A DNA stretch of 64,000 nucleotides from Enterovibrio baiacu (GTDB lineage Bacteria; Pseudomonadota; Gammaproteobacteria; Enterobacterales; Vibrionaceae), in the NCBI RefSeq assembly GCF_004120195.1, contig NZ_SCHN01000022.1:1-64000 (forward strand). Direction: 5' to 3'. Every line of letters starts with the position of its first letter. Positions within the stretch are counted from its first letter, which is position 1. The position numbers and the translations under genes are program-made. The notes under the pieces were generated by a model that saw nothing but the letters and a program-made list of their open reading frames with translations, was not told where the DNA came from and searched no databases. This document shows, in pieces, positions 45,812 to 55,163 of the stretch.

Positions 45812-46250
45812 TTAGCGTAATCTTCTCGGTGTCGGAAGGATACTGACACACGGAACAGGAACTAACACCACGGACTTGGTCGCTCAGGATGAGCAAGTAA
45901 CGCACGGATTGTGTTACTAGCAAGGAAAGCGGAATTAGGGACACGGACGGAACCGTAGCAGCGAATAGGATATTTGCTGGTCAGGAAGACACTTAGGACA
46001 ACCCAGGATGGGGGCTTAAGGAATCACTTCAGGACGAAGTTAAGGACACCCTCAGGATGAGGACGAGAATCGAGACAGGAAAGCTCGATGGGTCATGGTA
46101 AGACCGAAGGACACCTCCAGGACGGAGAGAATAAGGAAAACGCTGAAGGATTCAGCCACTGATCAAGGATTGATGCAGGGAGCACTTTCGTAGCAGGACA
46201 GCTGCAAGTAAGACCTCAGGGCGCGACTATATGTCGCGCCCGTTCTTTTT
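45812..46250 (+). ncRNA. csrB: CsrB-type small RNA, second copy
   Basis: Near-identical to the first copy, with the same terminator stem GGGCGCGAC / GTCGCGCCC (46219-46241). One change (AAGGATTG to ACGGATTG) weakens one AGGA motif, the rest remain. The sequence just before its start (TTGTTTCGTCACGAA) lacks the TAGAAT seen in copy one, so the two promoters may differ in strength. Either name, csrB2 or csrC, would suit; I keep csrB. Confidence 0.93.
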
Positions 46251-46297
46251 CTGGCATTCCCAAACGGTGCAAATCGCCTTGTTTGCAATGCGCTGGT

Positions 46298-46603
46298 TTA
46301 CTCTTCAGGCATCGGATAAGCGGGCATAAACACTTCTTGTAGCCTCATGCCTTTCATCACGGCATACCCTTGATAACAATCCAATCCATTCACTGAAAAT
46401 TCGAAAAAATACCGCGTTTGGATATTCAATGGGCCTTTTGGCCAACCAAACGTGTGGTTTCCTCGTGCAATAGAAACCAGCTGAACCCCCACTTGCTGAC
46501 AGCGGCGATTAATGTATTGCTTTGCGAGCTCACTTTGACGGCGCTGTTGCCAAAAGAGGCTCGCAACAACGGCGATTGCGATGATCCAAAATAAATCACT
46601 CAT
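46298..46603 (-). CDS. DUF3301 family membrane protein
   Basis: 101 residues: one N-terminal membrane segment (MSDLFWIIAIAVVASLFW), then a small domain with QLVSIARGNHTFGW and TRYFFEFSVNGLDCYQGYA. Matches DUF3301, function unknown. It starts in overlap (ATGA) with the stop of the DUF3549 gene and so is translationally coupled to it. Its stop is about 45 bases from the end of the second csrB copy, to which it is convergent. Confidence 0.82.
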   Translation of the reverse strand: MSDLFWIIAIAVVASLFWQQRRQSELAKQYINRRCQQVGVQLVSIARGNHTFGWPKGPLNIQTRYFFEFSVNGLDCYQGYAVMKGMRLQEVFMPAYPMPEE

Positions 46604-47640
46604 GACGATTTCACCGATGCTTGCAGCTGCTGAACGGCATCCATCAATGCTTCAGAGGCGTGGCCATTGAGCAGGGATAGCATTTGAGGGCGCAATGTCG
46701 GGATCATGACGAGATCCGCCACCATCTGTTGGAAGAAGGTAGGATCTTTTTGATCCGCAACCGCAATCAAGAAGGTGTCGAGCAGTGCGTGATCACTCAA
46801 GGCATGCCAGCATCGGCCGGCAATCGCGATCAGCATTTCTCTGTGTTGCAGCGCCGGGTAACTCAGTACCAGCGAGATGGTTTGCTGTAACTGTGTAGAC
46901 TCAGCCCCCGACAAGGCACGAACATAGGCAGAAAGTAAGAACAGGTCTGCGTCGTTCTGAGCCAGAATAGCCTTGATTTGCTCATCTATCCTGTCGGACA
47001 AAGAGGCGGGCAACACACAGTGTTCCAAGCACCCTAGCAGGGCGTAGCGCGGCGTGTCGGGAAGATTGGAAAGCGCCTTGCGAATGCGGGTTACATTATT
47101 GTGGCGGTCCATACGGGCGCACAAATCGGCTAACCCTTGCAGTCCGACACCTTGCCAGTCCTCCCAGCCGAGTTCGCCCGAGGTGTAGTGTTGAGCGTGA
47201 TCGTAATATTGGCTGGCGGGCTGATTAAGTCGCGCGGTTAAAAAGGCATGGAACATCGCCTTCTTGTCATCTTGCGGCGTAAAGGTATATGGGTTTGCCG
47301 CGAGCTTTTCTTGCTCTTCTTCGGTGGGGGTTTTGTTGAGCGTAGACCCCATAGCCTGGGCAACGAACTGAATAAAATCGCCCAAGGCTGCTTGTTGGAG
47401 CAAGCCTCGTTCGTCCAACGGCATTTTCAAAAACCAAATCCAAGGCGATTGATTGGGTTGCCAAAAGGCGATGCCCATTTGCGCGTGTTGTTGCGCAGGA
47501 AAAGAGTAGGCGACACGGTTTTCTTCAATGGCGATAAAATCTTTGTTGCTGATTTCCGTGACGCGACGGCTCAGATCAAAAACCACAAAGTCGCAGTTGG
47601 CTTGGCTAAAAATGGCGTTAAGAGAAAGAGTATTTTCCAT
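46600..47640 (-). CDS. DUF3549 family protein
   Basis: About 346 residues, soluble, beginning MENTLSLNAIFSQANCDFVV; later DFIQFVAQAMGSTLNKTPTE and a C-terminal half of helical repeats (LPDTPRYALLGCLEHCVLP, HEAT-like look). I recognise the Vibrio DUF3549 family but no function is known. The inner ATG at 47640 is preferred to the frame opening at 47700. Coupled to DUF3301 downstream. Confidence 0.8.
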   Translation of the reverse strand: MENTLSLNAIFSQANCDFVVFDLSRRVTEISNKDFIAIEENRVAYSFPAQQHAQMGIAFWQPNQSPWIWFLKMPLDERGLLQQAALGDFIQFVAQAMGSTLNKTPTEEEQEKLAANPYTFTPQDDKKAMFHAFLTARLNQPASQYYDHAQHYTSGELGWEDWQGVGLQGLADLCARMDRHNNVTRIRKALSNLPDTPRYALLGCLEHCVLPASLSDRIDEQIKAILAQNDADLFLLSAYVRALSGAESTQLQQTISLVLSYPALQHREMLIAIAGRCWHALSDHALLDTFLIAVADQKDPTFFQQMVADLVMIPTLRPQMLSLLNGHASEALMDAVQQLQASVKSS

Positions 47641-47820
47641 GATCACTTCTAATTGGTCGTGCCGTCGTTGGCGTAATGCGAAGAATGGCCAGTGTATCAA
47701 TCCCGCATGTTGAAAGCGGGGGAGAACGGTAACAAGGCTTTTCGCTGAGCGTTATGAATAGTGATATGCTTGCGCCAAGTAAGAAATTCAACCCATACGA
47801 CCAGATAAGAGACAAAATCT

Positions 47821-48147
47821 ATGAGCCAACACCAAGATGTAAAGGTGCTGCTGGTCAGTCTGCAGCAAGTACTCGAGCAACATGGGCACTGGCAATCAAT
47901 CCCTCCTTCTGATGAAGCCTTGTCGAGTGTTGAACCTTTTTCTGTTGATACCTTAACGTGTACCGAATGGCTGCAGTGGGTATTCATTTCGAAAATGCGC
48001 CAGTTGGTCGATCATGAATTGCCGCTTCCTTCGGCTTTCTCAATTTCGCCGTATGTTGAAGAAGCGCTTAATGGCGCGCATGGACGCGATGCGATTGCCC
48101 GCGTAACTCAAGATATTGACGCACTTTTCCAAACCTCCTCTCAGTGA
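47821..48147 (+). CDS. yqcC: YqcC family protein (DUF446)
   Basis: 108 residues with the DUF446 pattern: VLLVSLQQVLEQHGHWQ, FSVDTLTCTEWLQWVFISKM and LPLPSAFSISPYVEEAL. Small helical protein of unknown function, upstream of truC by 12 bases as in E. coli, and close to csrB as there. Confidence 0.92.
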   Translation: MSQHQDVKVLLVSLQQVLEQHGHWQSIPPSDEALSSVEPFSVDTLTCTEWLQWVFISKMRQLVDHELPLPSAFSISPYVEEALNGAHGRDAIARVTQDIDALFQTSSQ

Positions 48148-48159
48148 TAACGACGTAAG

Positions 48160-48891
48160 ATGCAAATCGAATTAGAAATACTCTATCGCGATGAATGGCT
48201 CATCGCTGTAAATAAACCTTCCGGCATGCTGGTGCATCGCTCTTGGCTCGATAAAGGTGAAACGCGCTTTGTTATGCAAACACTTCGTGACCAAATCGGC
48301 CAGCATGTTTTCCCTTTGCATCGATTAGACCGCCCTACGTCCGGGGTGCTGCTTTTTGCGTTGTCCTCTGAAATGGCCGCGGAAATGATGCCAAAGTTTG
48401 CGGGTCGCGATATTCATAAAACCTATCATGCGATTGTTCGCGGCTGGATTCAGAAAGGGGCGACGCTTGATTACGCATTAAAAGAAGAGCTGGATAAGAT
48501 TGCAGATAAGAAAGCGACCAAAGAGCCAGAAGCTAAAGAAGCGATCACCGAGTACCGTCCAATTGCTCATGCTGAGTTACCGATCCCAATGGGGCGCTAT
48601 CAAAGCTGTCGATACACGCTGGTGGAAATGAAACCGCACACGGGGCGTAAACACCAATTACGTCGCCATATGCACCATTTAAGCCATCACATCGTTGGTG
48701 ATGTGAACCATGGTGACGGTAGGCACAATCGATTGTTTCGCGATGAATTCGACTGCCATCAACTCTTGCTGCATGCATCAAGCACGCAGTTTATTCACCC
48801 AGTGACGGGGGAAGATGTACACATTGAAGCGAAGGTTGATTCTGTGTGGCGTCGCGTGCTGGATGGATTAGCGCTGCACGATGAGCTGTAG
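48160..48891 (+). CDS. truC: tRNA pseudouridine(65) synthase
   Basis: RluA-family pseudouridine synthase, 243 residues, for U65 of tRNA. Motifs: LYRDEWLIAVNKPSGMLVHR, the catalytic Asp in HVFPLHRLDRPTSGVLLFAL (HRLDRPTSG), HKTYHAIVRG, and TGRKHQLRRHMHHLSHHIVGD. Cotranscribed with yqcC; a strong terminator follows. Confidence 0.95.
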   Translation: MQIELEILYRDEWLIAVNKPSGMLVHRSWLDKGETRFVMQTLRDQIGQHVFPLHRLDRPTSGVLLFALSSEMAAEMMPKFAGRDIHKTYHAIVRGWIQKGATLDYALKEELDKIADKKATKEPEAKEAITEYRPIAHAELPIPMGRYQSCRYTLVEMKPHTGRKHQLRRHMHHLSHHIVGDVNHGDGRHNRLFRDEFDCHQLLLHASSTQFIHPVTGEDVHIEAKVDSVWRRVLDGLALHDEL

Positions 48892-48914
48892 AAAGACGCG
48901 CTTGATGCTGTAAA

Positions 48915-48946
48915 ACAAAAAAACCGCCGATATCAGGCGGTTTTTT
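48915..48946. terminator. Bidirectional terminator between truC and yaeH
   Basis: AAACCGCC / GGCGG TTT hairpin with loop GATATCA region and A/T runs on each side, between convergent genes. Confidence 0.9.
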
Positions 48947-48964
48947 CATTCTCGCTATGTGTGA

Positions 48965-49342
48965 TTATAGCTTTTCGAGATCGGCTTCGATCTCGGCGAT
49001 CTTGCTGGCGACCACTTTTTCTAAGTGGCGGAGATCGTGAAGAATCTTCTTCTTGGTATCCTGTTCGCCTTGCTCTTTTCTCACGATCTTATCGAGCTCA
49101 TCGACCACCAAAGACAGACTACGGTTGATCTCAGTCACTTCGCGGAAAAGGCCACTGCCACTGTCTACGACGACATTCTTACGTTGGCGTGGGTATTTAA
49201 ACTTCACACTCTTCGCGAATAGCTCGCCCTTAGACTTATGAAAATAAATTTTCAGTGTGTCGGAGTTTGCTTCTTGGCGCAGGGTGTAACGTTCGATGTT
49301 TTCAGGATTTTCGATGCCGATGTTCACAAGATTCTGATACAT
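48965..49342 (-). CDS. yaeH: UPF0325 protein YaeH (DUF3461)
   Basis: 125 residues, close to E. coli Yae[35 protein letters not shown] and the C-terminal coiled-coil [25 protein letters not shown] (in heptads). Function unknown. GAGGTAG precedes the ATG. In E. coli it lies near dapD-glnD-map; here it remains beside glnD. Confidence 0.93.
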   Translation of the reverse strand: MYQNLVNIGIENPENIERYTLRQEANSDTLKIYFHKSKGELFAKSVKFKYPRQRKNVVVDSGSGLFREVTEINRSLSLVVDELDKIVRKEQGEQDTKKKILHDLRHLEKVVASKIAEIEADLEKL

Positions 49343-49493
49343 AACTACCTCTATACGAGCACACTGAATGAATTGTGAAAATAGATTGCTTCACTGTAGC
49401 AGTTGCGTGCATCGACCCCCAATAGCCGAAATGATCAAAGACTGAGACTTGTGGTCAAGATCGCCTCACGCCGTTCGTTGGGGATCTTTCCCG

Positions 49494-52115
49494 TTAAGAT
49501 GCATCATTTATTGCATCGAACAGCGCTTCTTTCAGTGATGTCTGTTGTTCTTCTGAAAGGCTTTGGCGCTCGTTATCCGTCACGATGAAAAAGTCTTCTG
49601 CACGTTCACCAATGGTAGTGATTTTCGCCGCTTGCAATGACACTTTTTCTCTCGCCAATATCGCGCCCACGCGAGCCAGCAACCCTGGTGTATCTAAGGC
49701 TACAAGCTCAATAAGTGTTCGTCGACCTGTGCGGGTAGGGATGAAATTGACCTGAGTTTTTACGTTAAACGCCATCAATTTACGTGATGCACGGCGGCAA
49801 GGTAGCGTGATGGCACCCTCTTGCATCAGTGCATGGGTCACCCCTTCTTTAATTTTGGTGTGACGGTCTGATGAGATGGCTTCGTTGTTTGCATCCAGCA
49901 CCATAAAGGTATCCAGTGCGAAGCCATCTTTACTGGTCATGATCTGTGCATCATGCACGCTGAGGTTTTTCTTATCGAGCGAAGCAACAACGCGTGCGAA
50001 AAGACTTGGCCTGTCTTGGCTATAAACAAAAAGCTCTGTACCGCCACGGGTGGCATTTTTGCTGACGAGCACGAGTGGTTCATCACTGTCGTGTGCGAGG
50101 ATATTTTCGCTATGCCAGGCAATTTGCTTGTGTGTATGACGTAAGAAATAATCGGCCTTGAATCGCTGCCACAACAGCTCTATTTCTCTTGGCGGGTGGC
50201 CATTCATTCTCAACAGCGCGGAAGCGAGTTGCTGGTTGTGCCTGATGCGCTCTCGGATATCAGGCGGGTTCTCAAGGCCTCGACGCAGCGCTTTCTGCGT
50301 GGAGTAATACAATTCAGCCAGTAGGGTGCGCTTCCAACTGTTCCAAAGTTCAGGGTTGGTGGCATTGATATCGGCAACGGTCAGACAAATGAGGTAATCG
50401 AGTCGTTCCTCATCACGGACGGATTTCGCGAACTCAGTAATTACATCAGGATCATAGATATCGCGGCGCTGTGCCGTGACGGACATCAGCAAGTGATTTT
50501 TAACTAACCAACTGACTAGGTTGGCTTCTGGACGTGAAAATCCGTGCTCAATACAGAAAGTATGTGCTTCTTCTGCCCCTATTTCTGAGTGGTCACCGCC
50601 ACGGCCTTTTCCTATGTCGTGGAAAATGGCTGCGAGTAACAGCAATTCGGGTTTTGCTAAACGCGGGTAGATATCACAGCAAATCGGGTGTTTTTCGCGA
50701 TTTTCATCATTGTTGTAGCCGTTGATGTGCTTGAGCAGACGAATGGTATGTTCATCGACGGTGTACGCGTGGAATAGGTCAAACTGCATTTGCCCTACAA
50801 TTTGGCTCCATTGCGGCAAATACGCGGATAACACGCCGTGCTTGTGCATCAATAAAAACGCTTTATGCAGGGCATTTGGGTGGCGAGTGAGCGCGATAAA
50901 TTTCTCTTTTGCTTCAGGAATGTCGCAAAGAAATCGGTTTAAACGGCGTCTGGCTGTGCGCAGCTGACGCAGTGTCGGCGCAGAGATGGATTCGATCGAC
51001 TTGTCATTCGCGATATGCAGAAACATATCAATGATGGTATCGGGACGCGCTTGGAATAGGGCGGGTTTTCTCGCTTCAATTTGACGTCCACGACGCTGGA
51101 AGTCATCGCTAAGCACTTCAATTTTCTTATGATCTGGCTCGTCCTCAATGGCTTGTGCAAACAAGCGGATCAACATTTTGTTCAGTTCCGACACGCGGCC
51201 TAATGTGCGATAGAAATCCTTCATCATCAGTTCAATGCCACGGTTGCCTTCCCCTTTGTATTCGAGGGTCTCGGCCACGGATGGTTGGTGAGAGAAGGTG
51301 AGGCGGTTGTCGTAGCGTCGCAATTCGAGGTGAAGGGCGAAACGAATGCGCCACAGCATGGTTTGGCATTCATCCAGTTCACGGAATTCGGCGTCTGTCA
51401 GGAAACCGTATTTGCTCATTTCACGCAGGCTTGTCGCGCCAAAGTGACGTCGAGCAATCCAACTTAGTGTATGAATATCGCGAAGACCACCTGGGCTGGA
51501 TTTGATATCCGGCTCGAGGTTGTAAGCGGTGTCATGGTACCGCGCGTGACGATCCCGCTGTTCTTGTACTTTGGCTTGGAAGAATTTGTCGCTCGGCCAG
51601 AATTGTTCAGAATGAATGCGGTTTTTTAATTGATGGAAAATACGTTCGCTGCCGCAGAGCAATCTTGCTTCTTGCAAGTTGGTCGCGACGGTAAGGTCAT
51701 CTAACCCGACATCCAAGCACTCAGAAAGGGTTCTGACGCTATGACCGACCTCGAGCTTTAAATCCCAAAGCAAGGTAACAAATTCACTCAGACGCGCTTC
51801 ATACTGCTTTTCAATGCCGCTCTCGCTGAGGATCAGAAGGTCGATGTCTGACAATGGGTGAAGTTCGCTGCGGCCATAACCACCCACCGCAATCAATGCG
51901 AGGTTGGGGTTGTGGTTAAACGCGTAATGTTGCCAGAGCCGTTGAAGAAGTGCGTCGATGAACTCTGCACGCTGGTAAACCAAGTCGTTCACAGGTGCAT
52001 GAGCAAGAAATGCCGCTTTTTGAGCGTCACCAAACAAGGTTAATTGGTGTTTTAGCTCGGGCACATTGAGTTGTTCTTCTGTTAGATCTTGAGGCTGGAG
52101 CAGAACGTCGTTCAT
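49494..52115 (-). CDS. glnD: Bifunctional uridylyltransferase/uridylyl-removing enzyme
   Basis: The nitrogen sensor that adds UMP to PII proteins when glutamine is low and removes it when high. 873 residues: nucleotidyltransferase GGYGRSELHPLSDIDLLIL near residue 77, HD domain LLAAIFHDIGKGRGGDHSEI near residue 500 (uridylyl removal), and two C-terminal ACT domains (ELFVYSQDRPSLFARVVASL and LIELVALDTPGLLARVGAIL) that sense glutamine. AAGGAAG precedes the ATG. Downstream of map in the same direction, with a terminator between. Confidence 0.96.
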   Translation of the reverse strand: MNDVLLQPQDLTEEQLNVPELKHQLTLFGDAQKAAFLAHAPVNDLVYQRAEFIDALLQRLWQHYAFNHNPNLALIAVGGYGRSELHPLSDIDLLILSESGIEKQYEARLSEFVTLLWDLKLEVGHSVRTLSECLDVGLDDLTVATNLQEARLLCGSERIFHQLKNRIHSEQFWPSDKFFQAKVQEQRDRHARYHDTAYNLEPDIKSSPGGLRDIHTLSWIARRHFGATSLREMSKYGFLTDAEFRELDECQTMLWRIRFALHLELRRYDNRLTFSHQPSVAETLEYKGEGNRGIELMMKDFYRTLGRVSELNKMLIRLFAQAIEDEPDHKKIEVLSDDFQRRGRQIEARKPALFQARPDTIIDMFLHIANDKSIESISAPTLRQLRTARRRLNRFLCDIPEAKEKFIALTRHPNALHKAFLLMHKHGVLSAYLPQWSQIVGQMQFDLFHAYTVDEHTIRLLKHINGYNNDENREKHPICCDIYPRLAKPELLLLAAIFHDIGKGRGGDHSEIGAEEAHTFCIEHGFSRPEANLVSWLVKNHLLMSVTAQRRDIYDPDVITEFAKSVRDEERLDYLICLTVADINATNPELWNSWKRTLLAELYYSTQKALRRGLENPPDIRERIRHNQQLASALLRMNGHPPREIELLWQRFKADYFLRHTHKQIAWHSENILAHDSDEPLVLVSKNATRGGTELFVYSQDRPSLFARVVASLDKKNLSVHDAQIMTSKDGFALDTFMVLDANNEAISSDRHTKIKEGVTHALMQEGAITLPCRRASRKLMAFNVKTQVNFIPTRTGRRTLIELVALDTPGLLARVGAILAREKVSLQAAKITTIGERAEDFFIVTDNERQSLSEEQQTSLKEALFDAINDAS

Positions 52116-52221
52116 TGTCTTCCTTGATATTTCTTTTGAGTAAAACCCAAATCAATCAGCGCAAAAAAGATTGCCTACTCACCCTATGTTTTTTATTGCG
52201 TTCTGTCGGTGAGGTAGAAAC

Positions 52222-52245
52222 AAAAAAGCCGGCACTAAGGCCGAC
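52222..52245 (-). terminator. Terminator after map
   Basis: Hairpin GTCGGC / GCCGGC with loop CTTAGT, followed by six T when read leftward; one G-T pair. Lies just after the map stop. Confidence 0.8.
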
Positions 52246-52259
52246 TTCACTGTAGATGA

Positions 52260-53057
52260 TTAAGCGTTGTTCAGAATACGTGGAAGCGATTCATCACTGC
52301 GCAGGGTGAGAATTTCACACCCATTATCGGTAACCAAAATGGTGTGTTCCCACTGCGCTGATTTTTTACCATCAACGGTGTAAACCGTCCAACCGTCGTC
52401 TTCGTCCAATACGGTGCCGAATTTGCCTGCATTGATCATCGGCTCGATGGTGAAACACATGCCTTTTTGGATCAGGGTGCGGTCACTGTTCTTGTAGTGA
52501 ACAACTTGCGGTTCTTCATGGAACTGCGCGCCGATACCGTGGCCGCAGTAGTCTTTCACGATAGAGTAACGCTTAGGGCGGTTCTTGATGAATTTTTGAA
52601 TTTCAGTGCCTAAATCGCCAATGCGCGCACCTGGCTTAACCTTTTTCAGTGCTTGATAAAGGCTTTCCTGCGCAACGTGGCACAAGGCTTTATCTTCAGC
52701 AGAAACGTCACCGATCAAGAACATCTTAGAGGTGTCGCCGTGGTAGCCATCTTTTATAACGGTGATATCAATATTGAGAATGTCACCATCTTTTAGCACA
52801 TCGCTTTGATTAGGAATGCCGTGGCAAACAATGTGGTTGATAGAGGTACAAATCGATTTTGGGAACCCGTGATAATTGAGCGGTGCCGGAATCGCGTTTT
52901 GCGTCTCAGTGATGAACGTGTGGCAAATGTCGTCCAACTCTTGGGTGGTGACACCCACTTTGACGTGCTCTTCGATCATCTCTAGTACTTGTGCCGCAAG
53001 GCGACCTGCCTCGCGCATTTTTTCGATTTCTTCAGCCGATTTAATAGTCGCGCTCAT
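52260..53057 (-). CDS. map: Type I methionine aminopeptidase
   Basis: Removes N-terminal methionine from nascent proteins. 265 residues; pita-bread metal ligands: Asp in DGDILNIDITVIKDGYHGDTSKMF, His in YCGHGIGAQFHEEPQVVHY, Glu in FTIEPMINAGK and in QWEHTILVT. It is divergent from rpsB, as in E. coli; the 317 bases between hold the rpsB promoter and leader. Confidence 0.97.
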   Translation of the reverse strand: MSATIKSAEEIEKMREAGRLAAQVLEMIEEHVKVGVTTQELDDICHTFITETQNAIPAPLNYHGFPKSICTSINHIVCHGIPNQSDVLKDGDILNIDITVIKDGYHGDTSKMFLIGDVSAEDKALCHVAQESLYQALKKVKPGARIGDLGTEIQKFIKNRPKRYSIVKDYCGHGIGAQFHEEPQVVHYKNSDRTLIQKGMCFTIEPMINAGKFGTVLDEDDGWTVYTVDGKKSAQWEHTILVTDNGCEILTLRSDESLPRILNNA

Positions 53058-53200
53058 TGCTATCTCTCAGTTGGTTCCCTTATTTGGTAAGGGATGAATT
53101 GATTGCTATGGGCACATATTATCAATCGCATCGCCATGTGGGAACCTCAAGCCGACAAGCAATGACTTTTTTATGCTGGATTTACGGTCGCTTTTTATGG

Positions 53201-53213
53201 TATAAAGCGCGCC
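53201..53213 (+). promoter_or_regulatory. Candidate -10 and GC-rich discriminator of the rpsB-tsf promoter
   Basis: TATAAA (53201-53206) followed at once by GCGCGCC. A GC-rich discriminator just after the -10 is the hallmark of promoters shut off by ppGpp and DksA, as expected for ribosomal protein operons. The -35 is unclear (TTTACG or ATTTAC upstream with short spacing). Confidence 0.6.
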
Positions 53214-53374
53214 GAAATACGCCTTCTTAGTAAATCTGCAAAACAGGTTCTAAGCAGGGGTGTTTCATTATTGATTAATATAACTCACACACATATCGAC
53301 ACATGCTCCGGGGTGCCCGTTTAGGGTCGGATGTATGGGATATGTGGAGGCCTAACCCCCTAGAGGAATTTAAA
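53214..53374 (+). promoter_or_regulatory. 5' leader of rpsB (S2 autoregulation region, t44-like)
   Basis: About 160 nt of untranslated leader between the promoter and rpsB. The GC-rich, structured second half (CATGCTCCGGGGTGCCCG ... GTGGAGGCCTAACCCCCTAG) occupies the place of the t44 / S2 leader known from gammaproteobacteria, where S2 represses translation of its own operon. The Shine-Dalgarno AGAGGAATTT lies nearest the ATG. The family match is from position and general look, not alignment. Confidence 0.55.
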
Positions 53375-54103
53375 ATGGCTACTGTTTCAATGCGCGACAT
53401 GCTTAAAGCTGGTGTTCACTTCGGTCACCAAACTCGTTACTGGAACCCTAAGATGAAGCCATTCATCTTTGGTGCACGTAACAAGGTTCATATCATTAAC
53501 CTAGAAAAAACTGTACCAATGTTCAACGAAGTACTTGGCGAACTGACTAAAGTTGGTGAGCGTAAAGGTAAAGTACTTTTCGTTGGTACTAAGCGTGCCG
53601 CGAGCGATTCTGTAAAAGCAGCTGCAGAAAGCTGTGACCAGTTCTACGTGAACAACCGCTGGTTGGGCGGTATGTTGACTAACTGGAAAACAGTTCGCAT
53701 GTCAATCAAGCGTCTTAAAGAGCTAGAAGTTCAAGCAACTGACGGTACTTTCGAGAAGCTGACTAAGAAAGAAGCCCTAATGCGTACTCGCGAAATGGAG
53801 AAACTAGAAAAATCTCTTGGCGGTATCAAAAACATGGGTGGTCTTCCTGACGCACTATTCGTTATCGATGCAGATCACGAGCACATCGCGATTAAAGAAG
53901 CGAACAACCTGGGTATCCCAGTATACGCAGTAGTTGATACCAACTCTGATCCAGATGGCGTTGATTTCGTTATCCCAGGTAACGACGACGCAATCCGCGC
54001 TGTTCAACTGTACCTGAACGCTGCAGCACAGTCTTACAAAGAAGGCCGTAGCCAGGACATCGTAGCTCAAGCTGAAGACGAGCTAGTTGAAGTCGCTGAG
54101 TAA
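53375..54103 (+). CDS. rpsB: 30S ribosomal protein S2
   Basis: 242 residues, S2 signatures [20 protein letters not shown] and [25 protein letters not shown]. The correct ATG is 53375 (MATVSM..., after AGAGGAATTTAAA); the frame extends upstream into the leader but that part is not coding. Codon use is strongly biased to the optimal set, as expected for a highly expressed gene. Followed by tsf, with a terminator-like attenuator between. Confidence 0.98.
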   Translation: MATVSMRDMLKAGVHFGHQTRYWNPKMKPFIFGARNKVHIINLEKTVPMFNEVLGELTKVGERKGKVLFVGTKRAASDSVKAAAESCDQFYVNNRWLGGMLTNWKTVRMSIKRLKELEVQATDGTFEKLTKKEALMRTREMEKLEKSLGGIKNMGGLPDALFVIDADHEHIAIKEANNLGIPVYAVVDTNSDPDGVDFVIPGNDDAIRAVQLYLNAAAQSYKEGRSQDIVAQAEDELVEVAE

Positions 54104-54172
54104 TATTTGCTCTTTGTGAGCATTCTTAGCAATCACGCTGTCATGAACGGCGCTGTAAGCTAAGTAGGTTAG

Positions 54173-54201
54173 CAGGGGCCCATTTATGGCCCCTGATTTT
54201 T
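54173..54201 (+). terminator. Terminator/attenuator between rpsB and tsf
   Basis: CAGGGGCC / GGCCCCTG with loop CATTTAT followed by A-T5. It may lower tsf expression relative to rpsB, as reported for E. coli. Confidence 0.75.
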
Positions 54202-54231
54202 ACCCAAAAGTTTCGAATCGAGGAATGAACA

Positions 54232-55074
54232 ATGGCTGTTACCGCTGCCCTGGTAAAAGAACTGCGCGACCGCACTGGCGCAGGCATGATGGAATGTAAG
54301 AAAGCGCTTGTTGAAACTAACGGCGACATCGAACTAGCAATCGAAAACATGCGCAAGAGTGGCGCTGCGAAAGCTGCTAAGAAAGCAGGCAACATCGCTG
54401 CTGAAGGCGCGATCATCATCAAAGATGCTGATGGTGTAGCTGCTCTAGTAGAAGTTAACTGCCAAACTGACTTCGTAGCAAAAGATGGTAACTTCACTGC
54501 ATTTGCAAACGAAGTTGCTGACGCTGCTCTAGCGTCTAAAGCGACTGTTGAAGAACTGCAAGCGCAATTCGAAGAAGCACGTATCGCTCTAGTTACTAAG
54601 ATCGGTGAGAACATCTCAATCCGTCGCGTTCAGTACGTAGAAGGCGCTTCAATTGCTTCTTACCGTCACGGTGAGCGCATTGGTGTTGTTGTTGCTGGTG
54701 AAGGCGACGCAGAAGTTCTTAAGCACGTTGCAATGCACGTTGCAGCTTCTAAGCCAGAATACGTTAACCCAGAAGACGTACCTGCTGACGTAGTAGCAAA
54801 AGAACAACAAATCCAAGTTGAAATCGCGATGAACGAAGGCAAGCCTCAAGACATCGCTGAGAAAATGGTTATCGGTCGTATGAAGAAATTCACCGGTGAA
54901 GTTTCTCTGACTGGCCAACCTTTCATCATGGAGCCTAAGAAAACTGTAGGCGAAATCCTGAAAGAAAAAGGCGCTACTGTTTCTAACTTCGTTCGCCTAG
55001 AAGTAGGTGAAGGTATCGAGAAAGCTCAAGAAATGAGCTTCGCAGAAGAAGTTGCTGCAGCTCAGAAAGGTTAA
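54232..55074 (+). CDS. tsf: Elongation factor Ts
   Basis: GDP/GTP exchange factor of EF-Tu. 280 residues with the signatures [16 protein letters not shown] near the start and [20 protein letters not shown] (TDFV contact motif). Strong codon bias, good upstream GAGGAATG. Second gene of the rpsB operon. Confidence 0.97.
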   Translation: MAVTAALVKELRDRTGAGMMECKKALVETNGDIELAIENMRKSGAAKAAKKAGNIAAEGAIIIKDADGVAALVEVNCQTDFVAKDGNFTAFANEVADAALASKATVEELQAQFEEARIALVTKIGENISIRRVQYVEGASIASYRHGERIGVVVAGEGDAEVLKHVAMHVAASKPEYVNPEDVPADVVAKEQQIQVEIAMNEGKPQDIAEKMVIGRMKKFTGEVSLTGQPFIMEPKKTVGEILKEKGATVSNFVRLEVGEGIEKAQEMSFAEEVAAAQKG

Positions 55075-55092
55075 TCCCTTTTTTGAGAACCC

Positions 55093-55121
55093 AAAAGACC
55101 GCAGAATCCTGCGGTCTTTTT
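55093..55121 (+). terminator. Terminator after tsf
   Basis: AAAAGACCGCAG / CTGCGGTCTTTT hairpin with a short AAT-type loop and T run, between tsf and pyrH. Confidence 0.9.
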
Positions 55122-55163
55122 ACAATCCCATCCGTATAAGTTAAGTGCCTAAAGGTCGTGAGC

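Larger units (their letters stand above)
44969..46254. repeat. Long direct duplication: two 444-bp copies, 842 bp apart
   Basis: Bases 44969-45412 and 45811-46254 are direct repeats of equal length with five differences by eye: three substitutions and two compensating single-base indels (about 99 percent identity). The 398 bases between them and the flanks are otherwise unalike apart from the 23-base block around the UvrY box. Each copy encodes one csrB RNA. Confidence 0.95.

Noticed and set aside
44969-46254. Long direct repeats as ends of a mobile element
   Set aside because: The repeats are complete csrB genes; there is no transposase, integrase or target-site duplication between or around them.
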